Part shown: piece by piece, positions 43,562 through 55,180 of the stretch | Layout of the letters: each line of letters begins with the position of its first letter | Numbering within the stretch: the stretch's first letter is position 1 | Assembly: GCA_037126765.1 (NCBI GenBank) | Contig: JBBCBC010000025.1 | Location: forward strand, 18,160,175 to 18,224,174 | Direction of reading: 5' to 3' | Source of the DNA: Stenogyne calaminthoides | Lineage: Eukaryota > Streptophyta > Magnoliopsida > Lamiales > Lamiaceae | Length of the DNA: 64,000 nucleotides | Notes under the pieces: model-generated | The model's input: the letters and a program-made list of their open reading frames with translations, nothing else | What the model was told of the DNA's origin: nothing | Databases searched by the model: none | Made by a program: the position numbers and the translations under genes

Positions 43562-43579
43562 ACCACTGCTATGATACCA
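43562..43579 (-). promoter_or_regulatory. Primer-binding site of A
   Basis: On the minus strand, two bases after the LTR end CTACA: TGGTATCATAGCAGTGGT, matching the initiator-Met-tRNA PBS of Sireviruses (TGGTATCAGAGC) with one change (T for G). E has the canonical form at 53836. Confidence 0.9.
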
Positions 43580-43581
43580 CT

Positions 43582-45152
43582 TGTAGGTCCCGAACGGGTT
43601 TCGTGAGGGCAGAAGTCTAGAGGGGAGGGGTGAATAGACTTCTGAAAACTTTTTCGTGCAGATCAGGTGTGTTTGCAGTTAGCCTGATCAGAGTGCAAGT
43701 GAATCAGTTTGGACTGATAACCAACTTACTAATCGCCTGAAGGCAGATCAGTTCGGTAACTATCAGTTTAACTGATTGTGCGGAAGCTAAGTTTTACCCG
43801 TGTGAAAAACCAGTTTTATCAGATTAGATTCCAAAGTCAGTTTTTCAACCAGTTGACCAAAGTGTCAAACTGATCAGATCAGAAGCTTGGTGCAAGCTGA
43901 TCTTAACTTAGAATATGTATACAGCTTTAATTAAGTAGAGTGCGATAGTGTAAAACAGTTAATCAAAGCAGGTAAATTGCACACAAGATTTATAGTGGTT
44001 CGGACAACCAGTCCTACGTCCACTCTTCCCTATCACAAGGGGCACCAACTAAACCAACTGGACTAAGATTTTTGTGTTAGTCCAACACAGTACACCAACA
44101 GATATTTAAAGAGTTCACACTCAATCGATCCCAGAAATCAGAACTAGAAACCCTAGTCTGAAATCTTGCTAAACAACTTAACCTATCTTTGGGTTTTGGG
44201 TAAGATTGTTTTTGTTCCAACTTTGAAATTTTTCCTAGTTTTTAAGTAGCCTATCAGCTAGATGAAAAGATTTCTGTGCTAAGAACTATGGGATGAACAC
44301 TTAGAGAATAATCTTCAAGTTTTGTGTTCTTCGTGCGAAAATTTGATTATAGCTTGAGCTTCTTGATAGTTTCCGTGTCTTCACTCTGAAGAGTAATCCC
44401 ATATTTATAGACCTCAAAATCAAAGAGCCGTTGGAGAGCAATTTGAATTTCCGGCTATATTTAGTAGACTTGTAGGATTGATGTGACGTGCTTCAGGGAC
44501 GGCATGGCCGAAAGCGTGAATAGTGTCTTTTATAGCCGTTTGATAAAGCAGCACCAAATCCCGTATTTGCCGGCTCCGATCATACTTGTCTTGTTCTTAT
44601 TGGATAACAGAAGCACTTGTCAGTGTTTTGTTCTACCAACTAAGTTTGACATTCTTCTTGTTCAGTTCATCGACGTATGATTTGGTGAAACATCAGTTTT
44701 CACCTGGTGTGAGCTGACCTGATCAGTTATGACTGATCAGTCTACCTGATAGAGTCTTCTGGTGCCAGTTTTCTTAGCTCAACTAGCAGACTCGGCTGAT
44801 GTAGGTCTTCTGGTCTGATCTTCTGGAAGTCATCTGATCTTCAGGTCTTCTGCATTTGAATTTCATGACTTCAGCTGAGATATCTGACTTGATCAGATCG
44901 ATCTGATCTTCTATCCTTCTCTTGCCTTCTGGCCTGTCGGATATCAGCTGTTCTTTTGAACTTTAGATCTGACCTATACATATTGACATTCCCCCTCAAT
45001 ATGTGACCTATCTAATACATCAGTTGTTCTATACAATAATTATCAACTGGTAAATTTATAACTGGTAATAAAAACATCAGTCAGCTAACAGGTCTGACTG
45101 GTTCTATTACATGTGTTTTAGAACTTTCATCAAATCTCTAAATTTCCCAACA
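43582..45152 (-). repeat. 5' LTR of A
   Basis: 1571 bp. A TATA box (minus-strand TATAAATA) is at 44402-44409. It ends TGTTGGGAAATTTAG (minus strand) next to TATAC. Confidence 0.95.
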
Positions 45153-45157
45153 TATAC
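45153..45157 (+). repeat. Target-site duplication of A, right copy (TATAC)
   Basis: Matches 30327-30331. Confidence 0.93.
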
Positions 45158-45829
45158 TCAAAGCATTCCCACCCTAGAACACAAGTTTGTAGATATACAA
45201 ATATATTCAAAGAGTGTTCTAGAACCCAATCTAAGCAACCCACGATATATCCTAAGCTTAGAGAGATTTTCCCAACCTTAGCATTGAGGCTAAACAAATG
45301 TAAGGGAAAATCTCACCATAGTTGGAGACAACACCAAACCCAAACCCCATTCTCGTAAGAGATAACTAGTGGTGAAGTGAGGTAGTTGTTAGGCAATCCC
45401 GAGAGAGGGTGATAAGTCCCGTTGGAGTGTGAACTCGTTAAACATCTAGAGGCGAGCCCGAGAGGATGATAAGTCCAGTTTGAGTAAGTAAACTACAGAG
45501 GTAGTCAGAAAGCTCAAAGTAGAAAGGTTAGTAAACTACAGAGGTAGTCAGAAAACCTTAGGAAGTGTTTGAAGGAATTTCCCTAGGAACAGGGAGAGTG
45601 GATGTAGGAGCTTTAGTCTCCGAACCACTATACATTGTTGTGTTCTTTACTGTTTTAAGTTCTTATCTTGTCATATGCATTCGATTATAAGCAAGACACA
45701 ACACATGAGCTTAAAACGCAAAAATCTGGAATCACCATTCCTTCACCCCTGTTTTTATATGCATCTCACGACATGTTTGCTTCCGCACGCGCAAAATGGG
45801 TTTTTCACCGGGACCATCACTTCGTGAGT
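45158..45829 (+). repeat. 3' LTR of B, part 2 (right of A)
   Basis: Continuation of 29710-30331, from TCAAAGCATTCCC to GGGACCATCA. It includes two TAAACTACAGAGGTAGTCA subrepeats. Together the two parts give an LTR of about 1294 bp. Confidence 0.92.
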
Positions 45830-45834
45830 AGATC
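45830..45834 (+). repeat. Target-site duplication of B, right copy (CTTCG)
   Basis: Matches 23987-23991. Confidence 0.9.
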
Positions 45835-45963
45835 AAGATGATCTAGATCTTCTTGACAAAGTATAGATTCTTCATCAAGAACATGAGTACGAATAGAAGG
45901 AATAAATGTAAAATGCATTGCAAAAACACACTTTAAAAACACAGGACCTTTAACTTAGTGTAT

Positions 45964-45990
45964 CAAGTTTATGGCACTGGCGCCAACTGA
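45964..45990 (-). promoter_or_regulatory. Putative PBS of C1
   Basis: On the minus strand TCAGTTGGCGCCAGTGCC lies about four bases from the inferred LTR end. TTGGCGCCA-type sites pair with tRNA 3' ends other than initiator Met. The exact tRNA is not assigned. Confidence 0.45.
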
Positions 45991-45993
45991 CAA

Positions 45994-47211
45994 TGTGTGT
46001 TCATGTATTTTCAGAGTGTTGAAAATGTTATGCAACATATAAAATAACATATGACAGCGGAAGTATAAAAACGCAGTGCAAAGGATTTCAAAATTTTGTA
46101 TAGTCTGTAATCCAGACTACACGAAACTCATGGTTAAAAACATCACTATAACAAGTAGTGAGATACAGACTATCCTCTTACAAGATCCTAAAAGGTGTAG
46201 TGAAAAACCACACACCAAAAATCAATTTATTCAATCAAGTAACTAGTGATCTTATTCAACCTAAAACTTGATCTAATAAGATAAAATCAATACTGATGGG
46301 AAATGTTGGGATACATTCGACCAGTACAAATAGACATAGCATCGACCCTCACACTCCACTCATGGTTGTGTCTTGGATGCTACTCTCTTAAGTTTGGAGT
46401 AGAGCAAATGGTATTTCACTTTAACTCAAACTTGATATTCGGCCAATGCAGTGTAAAAACACACTACACAAATGGATAAGACAAAGTCCCCAACAAAAAC
46501 TAGATGCACTAAGCACTCGATAGTCTTGTTGCTTATTTGTCCCTCGAGTTTTGATGTTCCATGCAGTGAGTATTTATAGGCCACGAAATTCAATTGCATT
46601 TCCCATCAACTACCCAGTTGGAGTAGCCTAGGAAACCATCTCCCACTAACTCCATGAACTCGATAATTTGCAACCGTCTGACTTAACATATTTTTAAGTC
46701 GTCAACCTGCATGCATACAAGAACATTGTGAACAACATAAAATATTAGAAGTTAGTGTTCGGAGAAAAAACGAACTCTGATGTTGTCAGAAATGTTGAAC
46801 AACATTTTGGAAAACATCCAAGCTCTCAACATAAAAACCTATAGACTTAGTAAAGACACAAAAGTCCTATTGGTTATCTGTAAACAATGAGACACCCTAA
46901 GTGCGAAATATTTCATTAGTGCACGTCCAAGTGGTAGAATCCATGTATCCTATAAAATAAGATCCATTATCCATTATGTAACTTCCTTCAAACATGGTCA
47001 ATAACTTCCCACATGCTTTTAATTTCCTTCCACTATTAAACCAACTGTTTTCCATTATCCAATATTTTCTCTAGAATATTCTCTAAATATATTCCTGCAA
47101 AACACAACAAGAGAAATAACATATGGAAACACAAGATGTTGGTTGTGAAAGAAAGGACGAATTATTGATGTTGTCACACATTAGTTATCACATTAAAAAC
47201 AAACATCAACA
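45994..47211 (-). repeat. 5' LTR of C1
   Basis: About 1218 bp of non-coding DNA, minus strand TGTTGATG to ACACA. The TATA box TATAAATA (minus strand) is at 46571-46578. Since no second copy is present in the window, the ends rest on the TG/CA rule, the PBS-like site and the break in D. Confidence is moderate. Confidence 0.65.
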
Positions 47212-48693
47212 GTTCCCCCTTGCTCCGCCATTCCAATTCCTCTGCTTCTCCCTTTTTCAGAGGTTGTGGGCTAGATTTTTCAGGAGAGGGTTCATCAGTT
47301 GTTTGAACGATTTGAAGGTCTAATGGGTCCAGAAAAGGTGCAGTTAGTAAGGTATCAAGGTTCAGGAGTTCTTGGGATTCATTTGGCTCTGAGGGTTCTG
47401 GGGGTGGGATCTGAGTTTGGCCGTCTTTAACAGGTTGTTGAGAACCTGTAAAGATTTCTTGGGAGATTTTATCAGTTGCAATGGAAGTGTCCATTACTTC
47501 AGAAAATACATTTTCCTCCTCGATTGTCTCTTTTTCTCCGATGGTTTTTACCACCTGAGCTAGTACTTGAAGTGGTGACTTCAAACCAACCTGATCCTCA
47601 GTCTGAGTTCCTTCTTCCTTAGCTTCATCTGCTTCTTTTTCAGCAATCGTTTTCAGCCTTCTCCTCTTTTGATGTGGAGCCAAGGCTTTCTTCTTCATCC
47701 TTCTCCAGTCTCTCTCTTTACTTTCAGAAGAGTATGAGCTCTAGTTTTCTTCTCTTCTTCAGAAACAGACTCAGTAATTTTTGTTGATTCTCTCCTGGTC
47801 CTTTTGGTTTGAACTTGCTCAGTAGCAGATGTTTGTTCTTCCTCAGATTCTTCCATGACTATCTCTTCCTGAGATTCAGCAGCCTTTTCTTTCTTCTTCT
47901 TCAAAGCTCTCTTTGATGGTTGTCTGAACATGATCCTTGAAGTGGGGAATCCAGTTTTTGGAGCGAATGTATCCTTGTCATCTCTGGCTGTTTCAAGGAT
48001 GTATGCAATCTATGTGGCAAACAACACTTTGACTTTCACCACAACAGTGTCCTTTCCTTTAGTGATATGCTTCGTTTGATCACTAACAATTTTTATTAAG
48101 AACTATAGCCAGTTGAAATCAACTCGAGGAGAATCCTCAATGGCAGCCATCAATCTCAACTTTGGTTTGCTAATTTGTTCCAAACTGCCAGACCCACTCA
48201 TAAGACATTTGGACACAATATCAAGCAGCACAATATACTTCTTTTTCAAAAATTTTTTATTGAGAGTAGCTTCAAACTTGATAGGCTTCTCTGCAATTTT
48301 GTTCAAATACTCCTGTTCTTTCCCAATCATATAAAGAGTAGGATCTTCCCCAACAACATTCAATTCAAAGACCTCATTCAAGTTTTTAGGAACAATGTAA
48401 AGATCCCTAACAACTTTAACATATTGCGAGCTATCTGAGAGTTGAGTAACAGTGATACTCGAATGCATGCACCCATAATTATCAACTACAAGATTTGAAA
48501 TAAATTCAAGTACATGTTGATTCCACTCTGCCTTTGGTTTAATTCCAACCAAATGTGTGAGCTTTGCAAGACGGATCATATGCAGAGCTTCCTATTCATG
48601 AGCTTCGTTGTCTGTTCCCTCAAAGGATACAACATTTTTGTAGAAAGGTTTATTGGAAATGGCTAGCTTCGTGTAGATTGACGGTGGAGTCAT
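47212..48693 (-). pseudogene. Sirevirus aORF of D, interrupted by C1
   Basis: It begins at CAT 48693-48691 with MTPPSIYTKLAIS. The globular domain runs to about 48103 (VVRDLYIVPKNLNEVFELN, then KYIVLLDIVSKCLMS), followed by a Lys/Glu-rich half with basic clusters (KRALKKKKEK, QTKRTRR, HQKRRRLK). Stops: a TAG near 48592, a stop near 48103 and one between the frames at 47695. At 47212, after WRSKGE, the C1 LTR begins; E continues through this point with a similar sequence (about 61918-61945). The purine run GCAAGGGGGAAC next to the C1 LTR is ordinary aORF sequence. Function unknown; no membrane segment is seen. Confidence 0.82.
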
Positions 48694-49319
48694 TTTTTAT
48701 TTTGAGGAAAGGAATGTTTTGCTGAAGTTTTATGGAAAGATAATTTGCAGGGAATTTTGAAGACGAAGAAGTTTGTATGCAAAAATGAACAGTTTCTAGC
48801 TTGAATTTGGGTTTTTATAGGGAGTTTCGAAGATGGACGGTTGAGATTATCATCAGGAAACTGATGGTCCAAATTGAAAGTAGATTTTGTCATTAAGTTT
48901 AATAAGGGCAGTAATTTGGCTTCATTTGACTAATTTGCAGAAGATAATTACCCAAAATGGTGATTAAGCACAGTTTTCAAGGAAGTCATCTGTAGACTGT
49001 TGACTTTCTCGAATCCAAAATGTCCCGCCCAAAAGTTCAGGCATTATGTATTTATTTCAAATGATTACTGAGTAATGTCTTAGTGAAATAAATGCGGTGA
49101 ATTAAATGCATGAGTCAATATGACTTCAGGCTTAGTTTTCTTTCAGTCTTACTGAATATTACCATTGACAACTTTTAGTGGACTTGCCTCAGCTGACCCA
49201 ACGTCCTTGAATTCTTCAGTACCCAACTGAAGGTCAGTTTTCCTGAGTTCTCAGTGTTATTGAAAACCTCATGCTTCTGAAAACCTTCAATTTTTCAGAT
49301 TAATTCATTCTCCTGGATC
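48694..49319 (-). other. D spacer between pol and aORF
   Basis: Non-coding leader of about 630 bp with AT-rich DNA and CTGA/CAG motifs. The 67-codon frame at 48893-48690 overlaps the leader and shows no domain. No insert like that in A is present. Confidence 0.6.
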
Positions 49320-49990
49320 CTACATTTCTAATTCAACTGATAGTTCCTGAAATCTTAACTCAGCCAATGGTTTTGTCAAAATATCAACTCTCTGTTTATC
49401 GGTATGAATTTTCTCCATTTTGATATTCTTTTTCTCAACATGATCTCTGATGAAGTGATGTCTAATATCAACATGCTTGCATCTGGTGTGCAATACCGGA
49501 TTTTGTGTAATAGCAATTGCACTATTATTATCACAAAATATAGGTACTTCATTGGCTACAATCTTATAATCCCTCAATTGTTGTCTGAGCCAAAGAATCT
49601 GCGCACAATAACTTCCTGCAGCCATGTATTCAGCTTCAGTAGTACTGGTTGCTACTGAGGTCTGTTTCTTTGAAAACCATGATATCAGTTTACTTCCAAG
49701 AAATTGACAAGTTCCTGTAGTGGACTTCCTGTCAATTCTACAATCACCATAATCAGCATCTGAATAACCAGTTAATTCAAGGTTATCATCAGCTGGATAC
49801 CATAATCCTCTATTTGTTGTGCCTTTAAGATATCTCAGAATCTTTTTGGCAGCTTCCATGTGACTAGCCTTAGGATTAGTTCGGCATCTTGCACATATCC
49901 CAACTGCAAAAGTAATATCAGGCCTACTTGCTGTGAGATATAGCAATTATCCAATGATCCCTCTATAATCAGTGTGATTAACTGATTTGC
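49320..49990 (-). pseudogene. pol: D pol: RNase H
   Basis: The frame 49946-49320 shows LTGYSDADYGDCRIDRKSTT (first Asp), TTEAEYMAAGS (Glu), FCDNNSAIAITQNP (Asp) and RVDILTKPLAELRF. The sequence is close to the same domain of A. A nonsense TAA at 49947-49949 in the preceding SLLYLT stretch (where Ser is expected) separates it from RT. Confidence 0.9.
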
Positions 49991-50012
49991 CTTCAGGATC
50001 AGGATCCATCTT

Positions 50013-50774
50013 TTAGTTAGCATTCATAGGAATTCTAACTGCATTGCAATTTTGTACACCATACTTAGCAATCAGATATCTGGTGTACTTTGCTTGATTG
50101 ATGAATATACCTTCTTTGGATTGCTTGACTTGAAGTCCTAGAAAGAAATTCATCTCCCCCATCATTGACATCTCAAACTTTCCTTTCATCAAAATAGAGA
50201 ACTTCTCACACATTTGATGATTAGGAGAACCAAATATGATGTCATCCACATAAATCTGAACTAGTAAGATATCATTCCCATCTTCTATCCTGAACAAGGT
50301 TCTATCAACAGTTCCTTCGGTAAAACCATGGTCAGTAAGAAATTGAGAAAGTGTATCATACCATGCTCTGGGTGCTTGCTTCAGACCATACAAGGCTTTT
50401 CTGAGCCTGTAAACTTGGTCATTCTGACGAAAGCCAGGAGGTTGTTCCACATAAACCACTTCTTTAAGCACACCATTCAGAAATGCACTTTTCACATCCA
50501 TCTGATAGACTGTGAATTTCATGTGGGGAGCATATGCAAGAAACAATCTAATGGCTTCTAGTCTTGCAACAGGTGCAAATGTTTCATCATAGTCCAAGTC
50601 TTCTTCTTGGGAATATCCCTGTGCAACTAGCCTTGCCTTGTTTCTTACAATGTTGTTATTTTCATCTCTCTTGTTTTTGAACACCCACTTAGTTCCAATC
50701 ACATTGTACCTCTTAGGTCTGTCCACTAGCTCCCAAACTTCATTTCTTGCAAACTGATTCAGCTCTTCTTGCAT
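50013..50774 (-). pseudogene. pol: D pol: reverse transcriptase
   Basis: The open frame of 253 codons covers nearly the whole copia RT: ELVDRPKRYNVIGTKWVFKN, ARLVAQGYSQEEDLDYDETF, YQMDVKSAFLNGVLKEVVYV (first Asp), LYGLKQAPRAWYDTLSQF and the YVDD box in QIYVDDIIFGSPN, then NFFLGLQVKQSKEGIF. It ends at IPMNAN with TAA where E has a TAC (Tyr). All catalytic residues are present, so only this nonsense codon, the one before RNase H and the missing integrase part make the polyprotein inactive. Confidence 0.93.
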
Positions 50775-50822
50775 AGCAGTAATCCAGAAAGAATCTTGAA
50801 GAGCCTCTTCAATATCAGTAGG

Positions 50823-51577
50823 TTACTTTTCAGATAGGAAGCAACAGAATAAAGCACTTTCACCATTGAACCTTCTTGTTTTAACACCTTCGGATAGATC
50901 ACCTACAATCTGACTTGAGGGATGACTATCCAACCATGTTCTCCTGGATGTTCCCCCTTCAGTAGTATCCTCAACATTAGAAATGTTAGGTTCAGGCAAT
51001 TCATTAAATTCAGGAAATAACAGAAAAGGAGAGAGAGAATCATCTTCCTCGAGGGAGTTTTCATTTAGAACATTGTCAGGGATATTTGTTCCCCCTTGGT
51101 TGATGGATTCAGAGTTTGCCTCAGTTGTGACCACATCTTCATCAGCATTACATACCTGAGTCTGAACTGGGGTTTGTTCAGATTGGTCAGCTTCAGTGTG
51201 TTGGCTTTCCTTCAGTGGAGATCTATCATCCTGAGTTTTACCAGCCTGAGTATTTCCATCCTGAACATCTTTGTCTGAGTCTGATTCACTCCATTCATAG
51301 AAAATGATTGGCTTCTTCTTTTCAGGCTCAGATGATGGCTTAACATTCTTCTTCAGGCTAAGTCTAGTGATTCTCTTTGTCAGATCTTCTGAACACAAGT
51401 AGCTTCATCAAAAACAACATGAGGTGTTTCTTCCACAATAAGGGTCCTACAGTTGTAGACTCTGAAGGCTTTACTGGCTTCAGAATATCCCAAGAATATT
51501 CCTTCATCAGCGTTGCTATCAAAAGTTTTCAACTGATCTTTACCATTATTGTGTATAAAACACTTACAACCAAACAC
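50823..51577 (-). pseudogene. pol: D pol: integrase C-terminus and RT linker
   Basis: 51577-51380 has FGCKCFIHNNGKDQLKTF, EGIFLGYSEASKAFRVYN and TPHVVFDE. After a small frameshift near 51390 the Ser/Glu/Gln-rich linker (51398-50823) continues to TRRFNGESALFCCFLSEK, just before RT. Confidence 0.85.
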
Positions 51578-51636
51578 ACGAAAGAAAGAAACAAGAGGCT
51601 TCAGCCCAAAATCTCATAAGGTGTTTTTCCTTGATC

Positions 51637-51996
51637 TTAAGGTGTTTTTCCTTGATCTTTTGTCAGCATGGATCTGTTCTGAGAGTACCATGCAGTGTTG
51701 ACTGCTTCAGCCCAAAATCTCTTAGGAATGTCAGCTTCAGCAATCATTGTTCTTGCAGCTTCTTTCAGAGTCATATTTCTTCTTTCAGCAACACCATTCT
51801 GTTGTGGGGTCCTTGCAGCTGATGTTTCATGAGCTATTCCATTTGCTGCACAATAATCAGATATAATATGGTTGATAAACTCAATGTCTTTGTCTGATCT
51901 TATTTTGACCACACTCAGATTCTTTTCAATACTGAGTCTTTTCAGTAATTATGGCAATTTTGTCTGAGTTTCTTTCTTAATGAGTAAGAATATAAC
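51637..51996 (-). pseudogene. pol: D pol: integrase core, interrupted by E
   Basis: The frame 51912-51637 carries IRSDKDIEFINHIISDYCAA (second catalytic Asp region), TPQQNGVAERRNMTLKEAAR (the conserved Q-N-G with the catalytic Glu) and WAEAVNTAWYSQNRS. Upstream a TAA near 51950 and then VIFLL-type sequence run up to 51996, where the E LTR starts. The TAAs and the insertion disable it. Confidence 0.85.
51992..51996 (+). repeat. Presumed left target duplication of E (ATAAC)
   Basis: The five bases of D integrase next to the E LTR. The right copy lies beyond the window, so the duplication is inferred only. Confidence 0.4.
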
Positions 51997-53833
51997 TGTT
52001 GGGAGATGAATTTAATAAAAGATTATAAGATTTTGATTAAGATCCCAAAACCCCTGAGTATGACATATTCAGAATGATCTTGATAATTGAGTCAGGATTC
52101 AGTTTTAGAGTATTCAGGATGTTATCTGCAAAATGTATAGTCGTGAGATATAGTTCAGGATAGGTTACGAGGACTCAAGAACTCGGTATGTTTCAAGAAA
52201 TCAAGATCAAGAATATCGAAAGCACGATAATTCATCAAAGACTTCGATAATGTCTTGAAAGCTTCGATATGAACTTGAATGTTCCGAGGCAATTTGAATA
52301 TATCTATCCAAGGATGCAATCTTGAGAGAAACGCGATGCCTTAGAAAGTTAGATATTGCCAAGACATTCAAATGCAGACAAAAGGAACTAAGTCAGAAGT
52401 GTTGTTAAGGTTATATCAAACTCAGAGTTTGTAATCAAAAGATCCGTTGAAGGTGTCTACCTTTAACTGAAGACAAAAGTCAAAAAGAGGAAGACGACAT
52501 CATACCATCTTGACACCGACGGATGATGGGCGTCAAAAAAAGATGTCGGATGTCTGAAAAGTTCCGGTCGCAAAAAGTGAAGACCGGCTAAATGAAAGGC
52601 TATTGCCTAAAACATGTTACTGAGTTTCAAACCCTAAATATAGTCGTTTCTCACACACCATAAGAGGGAACTCACGGTATCTCTCCAACGGATAGTTTTC
52701 AAGAGTGACCTTGGTGTATGCCTATAAATCTTGGTGACCCTCTACTTTGTAAGGTTACGGGAAATTTATACGCAACTCAAGAGCTCAAACTTATTCTTGC
52801 AAAAGTTAAAGCACTCGAAATACCTTGAATTTCCCAAGTTCTTCTATATTGAAGAGAGCTCACTTTACTAAGCCTAGATTGATAAGATTTATCAAAAGCT
52901 TAGTCGAGATATCCTAACCCTTTGCATTGTGCTTCATTGTAAAGGATATCTCATCCTAGTTGGAAACCAACCAAGAAACCCTAAACCCTTGAGAAGGTAG
53001 TTGGAGTGTGTTTTGTTGGTGAGTAGAGTTGTAAAGAGTTAGTAAACTACGCGGAGTAGTCAGAAAACTCTAGAGGAGAAGTTAGTAAGCTACAGGGGTA
53101 GTCTGAAAGCTTGTGTGTGATTGAGTAAGTAAACTACGGAGGTAGTCAGAAAACTCAAGGTCGGGTTGAGTAAGTAAACTACGTGGAGTAGTCAGAAAAC
53201 TCAGGGCCGAGTTGAGTAAGTAAACTACGAGGTAGTCAGAAAGCTCAGAAGTTGATAGTGAATTTCTCTGAAGAGTTAGAGAGAGTGGATGTAGGAGCTT
53301 GAGTCTCTGAACCACTATAACTGTTGTGTTCTTTATTGCTTTCCTTATCTGTGCTTAACTGTTGCATTGACTTGATTTTGAAAGCATACTTTTCACTGAT
53401 ATTCAGTTGGAATCAATCCACTGAAGTTGCATAAGTGAATCACAGCCTAATCACTATTTCATAAAGGGAAGGTTTTTCAGCAAAGCTTAAAACGAGTATA
53501 TTCTAAGGGTCAACCATTCCGCACGACTGAGTAGCTAGAACAGATAGTTACCAAACTGAACTCTCATCTGAGGATTCAGTAAGTTAGTTATCTGATCCAA
53601 GCAACTCAGGATCTCTGACACTCAGGATTCAGTTGGGATTATCTGAGGTATCTGGAAGCAGCTCAGGATCACTGTCTCAGTAGACTTTGACTCAGAGCGA
53701 TCTTGCTTCTCAGAACGTAATCTTCAGGATTATCTGACCCAAGCTGACCTCAGTAAGAAAAAGTTTTAAAATCACTGAACACGTGTATTCCCCCCCCATA
53801 CACGTGTAAGACTCGTTTACACCGGGACCAACA
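51997..53833 (+). repeat. 5' LTR of E
   Basis: 1837 bp, TGTTGGGAGATGAATTTAAT to GGGACCAACA. A TATAAAT box is at 52723-52729. Five subrepeats of the TAAACTAC-GAGGTAGTCA type occur at 53036-53250, where the B LTR has two and L2 three. It is the longest LTR of the family here. Confidence 0.92.
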
Positions 53834-53835
53834 AG

Positions 53836-53852
53836 TGGTATCAGAGCAGTGG
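53836..53852 (+). promoter_or_regulatory. Primer-binding site of E
   Basis: TGGTATCAGAGCAGTGG two bases after the LTR end, complementary to the 3' end of initiator Met-tRNA, as in other Sireviruses. Confidence 0.92.
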
Positions 53853-53963
53853 TTCAACTTGACCACCTACTGTGTTGACCAAAGTTTTATTTTTAAAAAT
53901 ACTTGTGGTCTATCTGAACTGATCTTATTTGCTGAAATTTTTTTCTTTTCAAAAGATCAGAAA

Positions 53964-55180
53964 AATGTCTTCTAAAAAACTTCCCATGTTCTCGATTGAG
54001 AACTATGATCTATGGAGATCGAGAATGCGAGGCTCATCTCAGTATTCCAAACATGAGCGTATGTGGAGAGTGGTTTCTCAAGGACCATTCAAATTTCTTG
54101 TGGTGAATCCCAAAGATTCTGAAAGAAGAGAGAATTGATCCTAGAGCAGAATTTTTCTAAGTCCGATGACCAACTAACTCCCGAGGAGAGAAAAGTTAGT
54201 CAATCTAGACTACATTGCAAAAAGACACACTATACAAAGATACAATTGATGATGGTGTGATGGGAATGATCTCTCACCGTAATCTTTTAAAAAGAGATAT
54301 GGGATACACTAGGTTTGTTATGTGCCAAGGCACAGATCATATAAAAGAAAACAAACTTTCAGTGGCAATTGGAAAGTTTGACAGTTTTGAAATGGATGAT
54401 GGTGAATCAATTGACAAATTGGAAGTCAGATTCACTAGCATCATGAATGATCTAAACGCACTTGGAAAGAAATATCCACAAAGAGAAGTGGCATTGAAAA
54501 TTCTTAGAGGTCTTTCTAAGAAATGGGATATTCATGCAGTGGTGATCGAAAACACCAAGAACATTAGTTCAATGCCATACCAACAAGTCTTCTCTCGAAA
54601 TTTGAAAGCCTATGAATTTGTAATGATAAGAAATCCAAAAAGGCTGACAGCAAAGATGATTCTTCATCAAGTAAGAATGTGGCTTTAAAAGCCAAAGATA
54701 AAACCTGTAAAACTAGAGAGTCTAAGAACCCCCATGCCAAACATCAGGATGAGCTTGAGGAAAAGCTAGCACTGATGGCAAGGAGGTTTGACAGACTTAA
54801 TAGTAGATTTGGAAAATACAAAAGCTATTACAGGAACCACAGTACCGGAAAAACCGAGGACAGATCAACCGAGAAGAAGAAGGACTGAAAAGTGAAGGAT
54901 CTTCATCCGAAAAAGAAGGACTCTAAGTCCAAAGAAGAAAATGATCGGGATGATGATGCCAACAGATCTTATAATTGCGGAAGAAAGGTCACTTCCAAAG
55001 ATGATTGTCGAGTTGAGTGCTAAGGAGAGAAGAAAAGACAAGCTAAAAAGAGACCGAAGTTCTCAAGCAAAAAGGCCATGGTTGCGGAAGAAGAACACTC
55101 GAGGAGGGGATCTAGCTCTTCGGATGAGATATTCTCGAACAAAGGAAAGTGATGACATCTGTCGATGGCCATTGAGGAGG
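53964..55180 (+). pseudogene. gag: Gag of Sirevirus E (frameshifted)
   Basis: It starts at ATG 53964 with MSSKKLPMFSIENYDLWRSR, the usual start of Sirevirus Gag and 130 bp after the LTR. The UBN2-type core is at 54215-54688 (VALKILRGLSKKWDIHAVVI at about 54489-54548; A has KILRSLTKKWDMKV). A Lys-rich segment with KLALMARRFDRLNSRFGKYK (54762-54821) follows. A degenerate knuckle at 54961-55020 reads SYNCGRKVTSKDDCRVEC, with the first Cys and the His of CCHC lost. Stops or shifts lie at 54136, 54200, 54687 and 54887. Confidence 0.82.

Larger units (their letters stand above)
30332..45152 (-). mobile_element. Sirevirus A, full-length with both LTRs and TSD
   Basis: 14.8-kb copia element on the minus strand: 5' LTR (45152-43582), PBS, gag (43446), protease-integrase, RT, RNase H (to 37456), an inserted segment (about 36190-37250), aORF (35265-32110), PPT and 3' LTR (31897-30332). 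The TATAC duplication on both sides shows a single insertion event. An extra ORF after pol and a long Gag with coiled coil are hallmarks of Sireviruses. Pol and aORF are broken, so A is not autonomous as it stands. Confidence 0.95.
23992..45829 (+). mobile_element. Non-autonomous Sirevirus B, rearranged, carrying nested element A
   Basis: B is bounded by TGTTGGGAG on the left, GGGACCATCA on the right and the CTTCG duplication. Without A and its duplicated target B is about 7.0 kb. Its interior (25295-29709) has no gag or pol. It consists of a 5' leader, a truncated extra LTR in direct orientation, an inverted leader, an inverted LTR with its own PPT, and a spacer between two PPTs. This is the layout expected from autointegration or a similar recombination, followed by normal insertion. 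Confidence 0.88.
45835..47211 (-). mobile_element. Copia element C1, 5' end (right of B)
   Basis: It carries the start of the C1 gag frame (45960-45835), a PBS-like region and the 5' LTR. The outer end at 47211 abuts the aORF of D, so C1 inserted into D; the adjacent GTTCC (47212-47216) would be its right target duplication, but the left partner is lost. Confidence 0.8.
47212..51996 (-). mobile_element. Sirevirus D, internal part (integrase to aORF)
   Basis: Minus-strand Sirevirus close to E in both pol and aORF. It is cut at 47212 by C1 inside the aORF and at 51996 by E inside integrase. No LTR of its own is in the window. It is the oldest layer of the nest on the right side. Confidence 0.9.

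Noticed and set aside
47205..47225. Purine run GCAAGGGGGAAC next to the C1 LTR taken as a PPT of D
   Set aside because: The aORF of E continues through the same sequence (about 61918-61945), so it is ordinary coding sequence of D at the C1 insertion point.
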